In this document: piece by piece, positions 1 through 6,784 of the stretch
Numbering within the stretch: position 1 is the stretch's first letter
Layout of the letters: every line of letters begins with the position of its first letter
Assembly: GCF_900104345.1 (NCBI RefSeq)
Contig: NZ_FNJN01000001.1
Coordinates: 62,001 to 126,000 of the forward strand
Direction of reading: 5' to 3'
DNA from: Microbacterium testaceum StLB037
GTDB taxonomy: Bacteria; Actinomycetota; Actinomycetes; Actinomycetales; Microbacteriaceae
Length of the DNA stretch: 64,000 bases
Program-made: the position numbers and the translations under genes
The notes under the pieces: model-generated
Databases searched by the model: none
What the model was told of the DNA's origin: nothing
Seen by the model: the letters and a program-made list of their open reading frames with translations, nothing else

Positions 1-148
1 GACCCGCGGCTTCGGCGACGCGGAGTTCACCGAGGTGGCCGACATCATCGCGCTCGCGCTGATCCCCGGCGCCGACGTCGAGGCCCTGCGCGCGCGCGTC
101 GCGACCCTCGCCGACGCCTTCCCGCTGTACCCCGACCTGCAGCAGTGA
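1..148 (+). CDS. glyA: Serine hydroxymethyltransferase, C-terminal end (partial)
   Basis: Only the last 48 or so codons lie in the window, reading in frame from base 2 to a TGA at 146-148. The peptide reads [20 protein letters not shown] and ends in [11 protein letters not shown]. That is the usual C-terminus of serine hydroxymethyltransferase, the PLP enzyme that converts serine and tetrahydrofolate to glycine and 5,10-methylene-THF. The next gene, folD, uses 5,10-methylene-THF directly, so the neighbourhood supports the call. Catalytic residues lie outside the window. The identification rests on the short tail plus the folD neighbour, so it is good but not certain. Confidence 0.8.
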   Translation, partial: TRGFGDAEFTEVADIIALALIPGADVEALRARVATLADAFPLYPDLQQ

Positions 149-155
149 CCCCCGG

Positions 156-189
156 CCGGGGCGGGGCTGCTGCGGCGGCCCCGTCCCGG
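156..189 (+). terminator. Stem-loop after glyA
   Basis: A GC-rich inverted repeat starts 7 bases after the glyA stop: CCGGGGCGGGGC (156-167) pairs with GCCCCGTCCCGG (178-189), with one G-T wobble and a 10-nt loop. No T tract follows, which is common for actinobacterial terminators. The remaining 225 bases before folD hold no recognisable gene or riboswitch. Confidence 0.55.
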
Positions 190-415
190 TGGGCGGCCGC
201 TCTTCGCGCGACGCCGGGTGCCGGCATCCGGCCCCCGCTTCCCGCCGCGCAGCCCGCGCGTCGCATTCGCGCGGCGCCCAGCCGCGACAAACGCTCTTTC
301 TTCCGAAACACGGTGCGAGGCGGCGCGTCTCGACAGGATCGGCGTTTATCGCCGAGGGGTTGCGGGGCGGCGACTTCGCGACACCACGAACGACAGACAC
401 AGAACGAGGGATGCC

Positions 416-1300
416 ATGACGGCGACGATTCTCGACGGTAAGGCCGCGTCGGCGGCGATCAAGGCGGAGCTCACCGAGCGCGTCGCGGCTCTGCGCGAAC
501 GCGGCATCGTGCCGGGCATCGCCACCGTGCTCGTGGGCGCCGACCCCGCTTCGCAGCTGTACGTCGGTATGAAGCACAAGCAGTCCGAGGCGATCGGCAT
601 GAACTCGATCCAGGTCGAGCTGCCCGCCGAGACCACACAGGAAGAGGTCGAGGCCGTCATCGACCGGCTCAACGCCGATCCCGCCTGCCACGGCTACATC
701 GTGCAGCTGCCGCTGCCGAAGCACATCGACACCGATCGCGTCCTGGAGCGCATCGATCCGGCGAAGGATGCCGACGGCCTGCACCCCACGAACCTCGGTC
801 GTCTGGTGCTCAACGTCAACGCCCCGATCCACACGCCCCTGCCGTGCACGCCGCGCGGGGTCATCGAGCTGCTGCTTCGCAACGACTACGACCTGAAGGG
901 CAAAGAGGTCGTCGTCGTCGGCCGCGGCGTCACGATCGGCCGCTCGATCGGGCTGCTGCTGACCCGCCGCGAGATCAACGCCACCGTGACCCTCACCCAC
1001 ACCGGCACCGCCGACCTGGCGAAGCACCTGCGGGAGGCCGACGTGATCGTCGCCGCCGCGGGCGTGAAGCACATCGTGCGCGCGGAGGATGTCAAGCCCG
1101 GCGCGGCCGTCCTCGACGTGGGTGTCACGCGCGAGACCGACCCCGAGACCGGTAAGTCGCGCGTGTACGGCGACGTGCACCCCGACGTCGCCGACGTGGC
1201 CGGCTTCGTCTCGCCGAACCCCGGCGGTGTCGGACCCATGACCGTGGCCCTGCTGATGACCAACGTCGTCGAGGCGGCGGAGCGCGCCACCACCCCCTGA
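416..1300 (+). CDS. folD: Bifunctional methylenetetrahydrofolate dehydrogenase/cyclohydrolase
   Basis: This 294-aa protein matches FolD, which oxidises 5,10-methylene-THF to 5,10-methenyl-THF with NADP and hydrolyses that to 10-formyl-THF in the cytosol. Visible marks are the catalytic YVGMK segment near residue 45, the [13 protein letters not shown] segment, [11 protein letters not shown], the nucleotide-binding [11 protein letters not shown] and the C-terminal NPGGVGPMT signature. The start at 416 is chosen because [12 protein letters not shown] is the typical N-terminus and an AACGAGGG ribosome site precedes it. An in-frame start 66 codons earlier has no family counterpart. It lies downstream of glyA, giving two linked steps of one-carbon metabolism. 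Confidence 0.96.
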   Translation: MTATILDGKAASAAIKAELTERVAALRERGIVPGIATVLVGADPASQLYVGMKHKQSEAIGMNSIQVELPAETTQEEVEAVIDRLNADPACHGYIVQLPLPKHIDTDRVLERIDPAKDADGLHPTNLGRLVLNVNAPIHTPLPCTPRGVIELLLRNDYDLKGKEVVVVGRGVTIGRSIGLLLTRREINATVTLTHTGTADLAKHLREADVIVAAAGVKHIVRAEDVKPGAAVLDVGVTRETDPETGKSRVYGDVHPDVADVAGFVSPNPGGVGPMTVALLMTNVVEAAERATTP

Positions 1301-1338
1301 CGGTGAACCACGCCATGCCGCCGGTTGAACAGACGGAG

Positions 1339-1375
1339 CGTCGCACGCAATGGGGAGGCGCGAGCGCGTGCGACG
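1339..1375 (+). terminator. Inverted repeat between folD and the next gene
   Basis: CGTCGCACGC (1339-1348) and GCGTGCGACG (1366-1375) are perfect 10-base complements around a 17-nt loop, 39 bases after the folD stop. It could end the folD transcript or sit in the leader of the following gene. There is no T tract, so the role is uncertain. Confidence 0.4.
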
Positions 1376-1390
1376 TGGCAAGGTTTTCTC

Positions 1391-1882
1391 ATGACTGAGT
1401 CCGTGCTGAACGACCTCCTCCGCCGCGTCACCGAGAGCGGCCTGCTCGAAGACGCCCAGATCGACGAAGACAGCGTCATCGGTTCCGGACACCTGGATGC
1501 CGCCGGCGTCGAGGTGGAGGTCGACCTCGACCCCGAGATCGACGAAGAAGAAGCCCCCGACCTCGACGCGATCACGAGCAACCTCAAGGACGTGCTCTCG
1601 GTCGGCGAGGAGCGCTGGCGCGCCATCGTCGAAGAGATCTCGAGCGACATCGAGGACGCGCTCGATGACGACGAGCTCGATGCCGACGTCGACCTGCGCA
1701 CCGACCTCGAAGCGATCGGCGTGGGCGTGTTCGCCGACGCGATCATCGTGGTCTTCGCCGGTCAGACCTCGTTCCCCGACGCTCTCGTGCACGTGCAGCT
1801 CACGCCCGAGCTCGAGGTCGAGGACATCGAGATCATCGGCGACGACGACGAAGACGACGACGAAGACGCCGACGAGGACTGA
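1391..1882 (+). CDS. Acidic hypothetical protein
   Basis: The protein has 163 aa with no motif that I recognise. It is strikingly acidic: Asp and Glu make up a large share throughout, and it ends in an almost pure D/E tail (GDDDEDDDEDADED). No membrane segment or signal peptide is visible. The ATG at 1391 follows a TTTTCTC stretch without a clear ribosome site. An upstream in-frame start at 1325 would add an Arg-rich leader unlike the rest, so I prefer 1391. It is monocistronic between a hairpin and a very strong terminator. The composition suggests a soluble protein that might bind basic partners or metal, but that is only a guess from charge. Confidence 0.75.
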   Translation: MTESVLNDLLRRVTESGLLEDAQIDEDSVIGSGHLDAAGVEVEVDLDPEIDEEEAPDLDAITSNLKDVLSVGEERWRAIVEEISSDIEDALDDDELDADVDLRTDLEAIGVGVFADAIIVVFAGQTSFPDALVHVQLTPELEVEDIEIIGDDDEDDDEDADED

Positions 1883-1890
1883 CTCCCGTT

Positions 1891-1925
1891 CGAAAGGGCC
1901 GCGCCGCATCGGCGCGGCCCTTTCG
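1891..1925. terminator. Strong bidirectional terminator
   Basis: CGAAAGGGCCGCGCCG (1891-1906) and CGGCGCGGCCCTTTCG (1910-1925) form a perfect 16-bp stem with a 3-nt loop. It lies between the stop of the acidic protein gene and the end of the convergent DUF6882-like gene, so it can serve both strands. The A and T runs at its base give a short U stretch in either direction. Confidence 0.9.
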
Positions 1926-1930
1926 CGTTC

Positions 1931-2662
1931 TCAGGCGGTGCCGCCGAGGGAGGCCTTCATCGACGTGATCCGCGCCTGCTCGTCGAAGTCGAAGGTGACC
2001 GAGCCGGACGAGTCGGATAGGACGGCGCCCGAGAACGCCTCGTCGGTCCACGTCATGGTCCACCCGGCCAAGCGCGCGAGGTTCCACACGGCTCCGCGCG
2101 GATCGGCGGGCGTCGTGGTCGACAGGATGCGTGGCATCCGGATCATCGCTTCGGCGACGGTCAGCGCGGGCAACGGGGCATCGAGAAGCAGCACCGCGCG
2201 CGTGCCGGATTCACCCGAGGGTGCGGAGTAGTACGCCGAGCGGCCGGTGATGTCGACGGCCGCTCCGGCGATCTCGTGCGACACCTGCGCGATCCAGTCG
2301 GCGTCGCCCGGGGCATCCGCGGGGAACGGAACCTCGGGTGAGGTGAGCTCGGCGATCCCGTGGGTCTCGCCGTAGGCGCGCAGCTGCGCGGCCACTCCCT
2401 GATCGCCGCCTCCCGCGGGGTGCGCCCACCCCCACAGGACGGAGCGGGGACCGGGGGCGATCGACGCGATGAGGTGCGCGCCGCAGACGAATCGGCGGGT
2501 CGGGTCGGTGGTCGACGAGAACGCGAACGTCCCCGTCGCGAGGTCGACGTCCCATCGGTGGTCGCCGAGCTCCTCAGCCGCCTGGCCCAGTGCGTCCTGG
2601 CGGAGGGCGGTGAAGAACGAGGCGCGATCGGCGAGAGCCCGGAGAGTCGGATAAGTCGTCAC
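1931..2662 (-). CDS. DUF6882-like hypothetical protein
   Basis: The protein has 243 aa. The N-terminal half holds TFAFSSTTDPTRRFVCGAHL and SVLWGWAHPAGG, followed by a segment ending in a conserved-looking AYYSAP. This pattern resembles DUF6882, a family of unknown function in actinobacteria, but I recognise it from memory and cannot confirm it here. No signal peptide, membrane helix or catalytic motif is evident. The GTG start at 2662 is supported by a TAGCGT box six nucleotides upstream, which suggests a leaderless transcript. The gene stands alone: it converges on the acidic protein gene, and a terminator separates it from hxlA. Function is unknown. Confidence 0.75.
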   Translation of the reverse strand: MTTYPTLRALADRASFFTALRQDALGQAAEELGDHRWDVDLATGTFAFSSTTDPTRRFVCGAHLIASIAPGPRSVLWGWAHPAGGGDQGVAAQLRAYGETHGIAELTSPEVPFPADAPGDADWIAQVSHEIAGAAVDITGRSAYYSAPSGESGTRAVLLLDAPLPALTVAEAMIRMPRILSTTTPADPRGAVWNLARLAGWTMTWTDEAFSGAVLSDSSGSVTFDFDEQARITSMKASLGGTA

Positions 2663-2668
2663 CGCTCC

Positions 2669-2674
2669 ACGCTA
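2669..2674 (-). promoter_or_regulatory. -10 box (TAGCGT) of a leaderless gene
   Basis: TAGCGT on the minus strand ends exactly 6 nt before the GTG at 2662. This spacing puts the transcription start at or next to the start codon. It is one of a series of such boxes in the window. Confidence 0.55.
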
Positions 2675-2723
2675 GACCGGTCGCTCGGAATCGCACGGAC
2701 GAAACGAGGACCGGCCGTCGACA

Positions 2724-2763
2724 CGACGACGGGCCGGGCGAACCATCGCCCAGCCCGTCGTCG
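2724..2763 (-). terminator. Terminator after hxlA
   Basis: CGACGACGGGCCGGGCG (2724-2740) faces CGCCCAGCCCGTCGTCG (2747-2763), a 17-base stem with one C-A mismatch and a 6-nt loop. It lies just past the hxlA stop codon on the minus strand. Confidence 0.75.
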
Positions 2764-2784
2764 AGTCGAAGATGTCGTCGGCGC

Positions 2785-3408
2785 TCAGACGATCGCGGCG
2801 CGCAGCTCCGCGGCGGCGGCGCCCACATCGGGGGCGCTGTAGATGGCGCTGCCGGCGACGGCGACCTGGGCGCCCGCCTTCTGCACGTCGGCGATGCTCG
2901 ACGCGTTGACGCCCCCGGCGACCGAGAACGGCACGCCTGAGGCTTCTCCGTCGCGCAACAGCGTGGCGAAGGTGAAGCCCTCCTCGGCCTGCTCGTCGAG
3001 CCCGGCGTGCATCTCGACGAACTCGACGCCGAGGGCGATGACCTCCTTCGCGCGGGCCGGCTTGTCGGCGACCCCGATGAGGTCGACGACGACGCCCTTG
3101 CCGTGCTTCTTGGCGGCGGTGACGGCGCCGACGATCGTGCTGTCTCCGGCGCTGCCGAGCACCGTCACGAGGTCGGCGCCGGCGCCGAAGGCGATGTCGG
3201 CCTCGAGCTCGCCGGCATCCATCGTCTTCAGATCGGCGAAGACGATCTTGTCGGGGTGCGCCTTCTTGATCGCGGTGATGGCCGACAGGCCCTCGCTCTT
3301 GATGAGCGGGGTGCCGAGCTCGAGGATGTCGACGTGCGGGGCCGCGGCGGCGGCGAGGTCGAGGGCGGCCTCGGTGGAGAGGGTGTCCATGGCGAACTGC
3401 AGCTTCAT
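2785..3408 (-). CDS. hxlA: 3-hexulose-6-phosphate synthase
   Basis: This 207-aa protein fits the OMP-decarboxylase-like HPS family. HPS joins formaldehyde to ribulose 5-phosphate to give D-arabino-3-hexulose 6-phosphate, and can run in reverse to supply pentose phosphate. Visible marks are MKLQFAMD at the N-terminus, HVDILELGTPLI, the active-site VFADLKTMDAGELE with its D-x-K-x-x-D spacing, and FSVAGGVN and VAVAGSAIY near the end. The ATG at 3408 matches the family start, and GGACCCC upstream is a modest ribosome site. It follows hxlB by 29 bases in one operon. Whether the pair serves formaldehyde removal or pentose synthesis cannot be read from the sequence. Confidence 0.92.
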   Translation of the reverse strand: MKLQFAMDTLSTEAALDLAAAAAPHVDILELGTPLIKSEGLSAITAIKKAHPDKIVFADLKTMDAGELEADIAFGAGADLVTVLGSAGDSTIVGAVTAAKKHGKGVVVDLIGVADKPARAKEVIALGVEFVEMHAGLDEQAEEGFTFATLLRDGEASGVPFSVAGGVNASSIADVQKAGAQVAVAGSAIYSAPDVGAAAAELRAAIV

Positions 3409-3437
3409 TCGGGGGTCCTGACTGTCGGGGTGGAGGG

Positions 3438-4010
3438 TCATTCGAGGTTCGCGTGGCGGGGCCACAGGTCGTCGGCCGAGAGGCCCGAGCGCTGCCAGAG
3501 CGCGTCGAACATCGCGTCGCCGACGAGCACGACGGCCTGCTCGAACAGGCCGCCGGCGAATTGGGTGGAAGCCGTGCCCGAGCGATCGAGCTTCGTCGCG
3601 GCGGGGACCACGACGAGGGCGTCCGCCGCCTGCCCGAGGGGCGAGTCGGGAGCGGTGGTGATCGCCACGATGCGGGCGCCGACCTCGGTGGCCGTCTCGA
3701 CGGCGCGGACGATCGCGGTCGTCGTTCCCGAGCCGCTGGCGGTGAGCAGCACATCCCCGGCGCGGATCGCGGGGGCGGTGGTCTCGCCGACGACGTGCAC
3801 GGCGAGGCCGAGGTGCATGAGGCGCATCGCGGTCATCTGCAGCGCGAGGCCCGAGCGGCCGGCGCCGAGGACGAACACGCGGTCGGCGCCGGCCAGCACC
3901 TCGAGCACGTCGTCCGCGCTGTCACCGGTCGCGAGGCGATCGACGACGGAGGTCAGCTCACCCGCGATGCGGGAGAGGGATGCCGCGATGCCGGCGTCGG
4001 GGGAAGTCAT
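3438..4010 (-). CDS. hxlB: 6-phospho-3-hexuloisomerase
   Basis: This 190-aa SIS-domain protein is the partner of HxlA. It interconverts hexulose 6-phosphate and fructose 6-phosphate, the second step of the ribulose-monophosphate route. The sugar-isomerase fold shows in RVFVLGAGRSGLALQMTAM near residue 45 and in GDVLLTASGSGTTTAIVRAV, where the serine-threonine-rich loop binds phosphate. The C-terminal AQFxGGLFEQA-type segment (here TQFAGGLFEQAVVLVGDAMF) is typical of PHI. Length is normal. It is the first gene of a two-gene operon, divergent from a LuxR regulator across a 101-bp region with an 18-bp perfect palindrome, so that regulator is the obvious candidate controller. Confidence 0.9.
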   Translation of the reverse strand: MTSPDAGIAASLSRIAGELTSVVDRLATGDSADDVLEVLAGADRVFVLGAGRSGLALQMTAMRLMHLGLAVHVVGETTAPAIRAGDVLLTASGSGTTTAIVRAVETATEVGARIVAITTAPDSPLGQAADALVVVPAATKLDRSGTASTQFAGGLFEQAVVLVGDAMFDALWQRSGLSADDLWPRHANLE

Positions 4011-4066
4011 GGCTCCATGATTCGCCGGGGGAGCGGGGCGCGTGGCCGGTCGACGGCACAGGTTGA

Positions 4067-4084
4067 CCTACCCGATCGGGTAGG
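4067..4084. promoter_or_regulatory. 18-bp perfect palindrome between hxlB and the luxR gene
   Basis: CCTACCCGATCGGGTAGG is exactly self-complementary. It lies 56 bases before hxlB and 27 bases before the LuxR gene. Its right half overlaps where a -35 box would fall for the TAGGTT box at 4099. Position and symmetry fit an operator for a dimeric regulator controlling both divergent genes. Confidence 0.7.
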
Positions 4085-4098
4085 TGTTCCTCGTGGGC

Positions 4099-4104
4099 TA
4101 GGTT
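4099..4104 (+). promoter_or_regulatory. -10 box (TAGGTT) of the luxR gene
   Basis: TAGGTT is followed by 7 nt and then the GTG at 4112. The spacing implies leaderless transcription and helps fix the start codon. Confidence 0.55.
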
Positions 4105-4111
4105 GGGGCGA

Positions 4112-4951
4112 GTGAACCCGTCCGCCGAGTGGTCGTCCCCCGCGTCTCGCGCCCTCGTCATCGAGCACGAACGCATCGTCGCCGAGCAGGCCGACCGCCA
4201 CGCCGTGACGCTCGAATCGGTGCTGGCGATCCTGCGCTCCACGCGCCTCGACGACCGGGCGGCCCGCGCCCTGGCCGTGGAGACCGCGGCCGCCGCCCTC
4301 GTCGTGCTGCGGACGTCGACCGATCAACAGCGCAGCGCCCTGCTGGAGCCCGTCACCGGGGCCTTCGCCCGGTTGCGCACCGACCTTCGCCCGCTCGTTC
4401 GACACGGCGACCTCGACGTGCAGTTCGTCGAACCGCCGGCGACCGGGCGCGCCCTGCCGGGTGAAGTCGCGCACGAGGCCCGGGCGATCGTCCGCAGCGC
4501 CGTGCTCGCCCTGCTCGATCGGGGCACTCCGCACCGCGTGCGCATCCAATGGGATTGCGACGGGCTCAACCTGCTGATCGGCATCCGCGACGACGGAGCA
4601 GGCACCCTCACCGCTCACGACGACTCGCTGGGACCGATCGTCGAGCGGGTCAGCGCACTCAACGGGGCGTTCGACGTCGCCTCGACCCCCGGGTGGGGGT
4701 CGGAGCTCTCGGTCGTCCTGCCGCTCGATCCGCCGCCGCGTCCCGACTTCCTCGACGAAGCGGTCGACCTCAGCCCCCGCGAGAGCGAGGTGCTCAGCCT
4801 GGTCGTGGCCGGCTCACGCAACCGCGCGATCGCCGAACGCCTCGGCATCAGCGAGAACACCGCGAAGTTCCACGTGTCGAATCTGCTGCGCAAAGCCGGC
4901 GTCTCCACGCGGGCCGAGCTCGCGGCCCTCGGGACGGCGCGCGCTCAGTAA
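4112..4951 (+). CDS. LuxR-family regulator with histidine-kinase-like ATPase region
   Basis: This 279-aa protein has two parts. Residues about 130-210 look like a degenerate GHKL ATPase: a DxGxG-type box appears as IGIRDDGAGTL and a late glycine box as GWGSELSVVLPL. Residues about 215-275 are a LuxR/GerE helix-turn-helix (LSPRESEVLSLVVAG, NTAKFHVSNLLRKAGV). There is no receiver domain and no clear phospho-accepting His, so this is not an ordinary two-component protein. GTG at 4112 is preferred over TTG at 4103 because a TAGGTT box sits 7 nt upstream. It is divergent from hxlBA across a palindrome. Its stop codon overlaps that of the convergent hpaI by 7 bases. Its role as the hxl regulator is inferred from position. 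Confidence 0.85.
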   Translation: MNPSAEWSSPASRALVIEHERIVAEQADRHAVTLESVLAILRSTRLDDRAARALAVETAAAALVVLRTSTDQQRSALLEPVTGAFARLRTDLRPLVRHGDLDVQFVEPPATGRALPGEVAHEARAIVRSAVLALLDRGTPHRVRIQWDCDGLNLLIGIRDDGAGTLTAHDDSLGPIVERVSALNGAFDVASTPGWGSELSVVLPLDPPPRPDFLDEAVDLSPRESEVLSLVVAGSRNRAIAERLGISENTAKFHVSNLLRKAGVSTRAELAALGTARAQ

Positions 4952-5745
4952 CTGTCGCGCTGCTCCGCGCGGGCGGTGACGAACCGCGCCGCCAGTGCCT
5001 CCGACGCGCGGGCGAGCAGAGCCACGTCTGCGCCGACCGCGACGAAATCCGCGCCGGCGTCGAGGTAGGCCTCGGCCACCGCGGGGTCGAAGGCGTTCAC
5101 GCCAACGGGGGTCCCGGCATCCGCCGCTGCGGCGAACACGCGATGCACCGCGGCCACGACGTCGGGGTGCGACTGCTGCCCGAGCAGGCCCATCGAGGCC
5201 GAGAGGTCGCTGGGGCCGACGAAGACGGCATCCACCCCCTCGACCGCGGCGATCGCGGCGGCGTTGTCGACGCCCGCCGTCGTCTCGATCTGCACCGTGA
5301 GCGAGACGTGCTCGGCGGCCTCGGCGAGATAGCCGTCGACCCGGTTCCAGCGGGCGCTGCGGGCGAGGGCACTGCCGACCCCGCGCACGCCCTGGGGCGG
5401 GTAGCGCGTGGCGGCGACCGCGGCGCGCGCTTCGTCGGCGGTCGAGACCATCGGCACGATGAGGTTCTGCGCGCCCAGATCGAGCGCCCGCTTGATGGTC
5501 ACGGGGTCGTTCCACGGCACGCGCACGACTGCGGTGACCGGATAGGCGGCGGCCACCTGCAGCTGAGTCAGCACCGACTCGAGCGAGGTCGCGGAGTGCT
5601 CCATGTCGAGCAACAGCCAGTCGAGGCCCGAGCCCGCGGCGATCTCGGTGATCGTGGCGTTTCCCGAGCACACCCACATGCCCGCGAGGGGGCGATCGGA
5701 TGCCGCGAGGGCGGCCCGGAAAGTCGGGGTCAGACGAAGCGGCAC
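4945..5745 (-). CDS. hpaI: 4-hydroxy-2-oxoheptanedioate aldolase
   Basis: This 266-aa class II HpcH/HpaI aldolase cleaves 4-hydroxy-2-oxoheptane-1,7-dioate to pyruvate and succinate semialdehyde, the last ring-derived step of homoprotocatechuate catabolism. Signature segments are GLDWLLLDMEHS, the VVRVPWNDP arginine loop, the metal-binding VQIETTAGVDN (E) and DAVFVGPSDLSASMG (D). The start is GTG 5745, overlapping hpaH by 16 bases with a GGGAA ribosome site. A longer reading to 5976 would be Arg-rich out-of-family sequence. It is the last gene of the hpa operon. Related aldolases accept other 2-oxo acids, but the context makes HpaI by far the best call. Confidence 0.92.
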   Translation of the reverse strand: MPLRLTPTFRAALAASDRPLAGMWVCSGNATITEIAAGSGLDWLLLDMEHSATSLESVLTQLQVAAAYPVTAVVRVPWNDPVTIKRALDLGAQNLIVPMVSTADEARAAVAATRYPPQGVRGVGSALARSARWNRVDGYLAEAAEHVSLTVQIETTAGVDNAAAIAAVEGVDAVFVGPSDLSASMGLLGQQSHPDVVAAVHRVFAAAADAGTPVGVNAFDPAVAEAYLDAGADFVAVGADVALLARASEALAARFVTARAEQRDSY

Positions 5746-6515
5746 GAGATCGTTCCCATCGGTCCGTAATCGCACAGCACGTCGTCGCCCTGCGACACCC
5801 ACATCGGGCGCGTGAACGATCCTGCCAGGATGATCTCTCCCGCCTCCAGGCGCGCGCCGTGCTGGTGGAACTTGTTCGCGAGCCACGCCACCCCGGTCGC
5901 CGGGTGGCCGAGGACGCCCGCGGCGACGCCGGTCTCTTCGATCTCGCCGTTGCGGCTCAGCACGCCCGGGACCCACCGCAAGTCGATCTCGTCGGGACGC
6001 TTGCGCACGTCGCCGAGCACCATCGCCCCGTAGGCGGCGTTGTCGCTGATCGTGTCGACGATCGTGCGGCCCTCGAGCTCGATGTGCGAGTTGAGCACCT
6101 CGAGCGCGGGCACGGCGTAGTCGATCGCGGCGAGGGCGTCGTCGAGCGTGCAGTCGGGACCCTCGAGCGGGGTCTTCAGCACGAACGCGAGTTCGACCTC
6201 GATGCGCACGTTCGAGAACAGGGCGACCGGGATCTCGTCTCCCGAGCGGTAGACCGTGTCATCGAACATCACGCCGTAGTCGGGCTCGGTGATGCCCGTC
6301 GCCTGCTGCATCGCCTTCGACGTCAGGCCGATCTTGCGCCCGACGAGGGTGCGACCGGCGGCGATCTGCGTATCGCGCCAGCGGCCTTGGATCGCGTAGG
6401 AGTCTTCGACCACGGCATCCGGATACCTCGCCGTGATCCGCGGGATCACCGCGTGCGCGCGATCGGCCTCGGCGAGCTCGGCCGCGATGGCGTCGATCTG
6501 TGCGTCGGTGAGCAT
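5730..6515 (-). CDS. hpaH: 2-oxo-hept-4-ene-1,7-dioate hydratase
   Basis: This 261-aa protein belongs to the HpaH/MhpD hydratase family, which adds water to 2-oxohept-4-ene-1,7-dioate before the aldol split by HpaI. Matching segments are YAIQGRWRDTQIAAGRTLVG, KIGLTSKAMQ, GVMFDDTVY, the metal-ligand stretch VRIEVELAFVL with its E-x-E pair, and GVLGHPATGVAWLANK near the end. The ATG at 6515 has a clear AAGGAG ribosome site. It overlaps hpaI. Upstream it is separated from hpaD by about 270 bases of intergenic repeats, which is unusual within an operon. Confidence 0.94.
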   Translation of the reverse strand: MLTDAQIDAIAAELAEADRAHAVIPRITARYPDAVVEDSYAIQGRWRDTQIAAGRTLVGRKIGLTSKAMQQATGITEPDYGVMFDDTVYRSGDEIPVALFSNVRIEVELAFVLKTPLEGPDCTLDDALAAIDYAVPALEVLNSHIELEGRTIVDTISDNAAYGAMVLGDVRKRPDEIDLRWVPGVLSRNGEIEETGVAAGVLGHPATGVAWLANKFHQHGARLEAGEIILAGSFTRPMWVSQGDDVLCDYGPMGTISCRFV

Positions 6516-6545
6516 GGGGTCTCCTTGGTTGGTCTCACGAACCTC

Positions 6546-6620
6546 GTCCCACTTCTGGTGGAGCGTGTCCCAAATTCGGCTGGCTGAGGGGTGTCCAACC
6601 AGCCGAAAGTGGGACATGGG
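6546..6620. repeat. Intergenic palindromic repeat, type A, copy 1
   Basis: GTCCCACTT near 6546-6555 and AAGTGGGAC near 6607-6616 are inverted arms around about 50 bases that include GGTGGAGCGTGTCCC and ATTCGGCTGG. The element recurs once about 104 bases on. It lies within the hpa operon, between hpaD and hpaH, and encodes nothing convincing. Confidence 0.8.
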
Positions 6621-6649
6621 TGGGCTGGACGGCCTGCGGCTGTGCACGC

Positions 6650-6725
6650 GTCCCACTTTTGGTGGAGCGTGTCCCGAATTCGGCTGGGTGAGAGGGGCTC
6701 AGACCGCCATAAGTGGGACATGGGG
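6650..6725. repeat. Intergenic palindromic repeat, type A, copy 2
   Basis: This is a diverged second copy of the 6546 element, with the same CGTCCCACTT arm, the same GGTGGAGCGTGTCCC core and the closing AAGTGGGACATGGG. The interior differs at several positions while the arms are kept, suggesting selection on the pairing. Confidence 0.8.
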
Positions 6726-6732
6726 GCGGGTG

Positions 6733-6780
6733 CTGGCTGGGGCGCTGGCGCTGGCTGGGGCGCTGGCGCTGGCGGGCTGG
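6733..6780. repeat. 18-bp tandem repeat before hpaD end
   Basis: CTGGCTGGGGCGCTGGCG occurs twice head to tail (6733-6750, 6751-6768), followed by a partial third unit. It ends 4 bases before the hpaD stop codon. It is low-complexity and probably slippage-derived. Confidence 0.85.
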
Positions 6781-6784
6781 CGGC

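Noticed and set aside
149..415. Riboswitch upstream of folD
   Set aside because: I looked for conserved cores of known folate-related or glycine elements and saw only a terminator-like hairpin near glyA.
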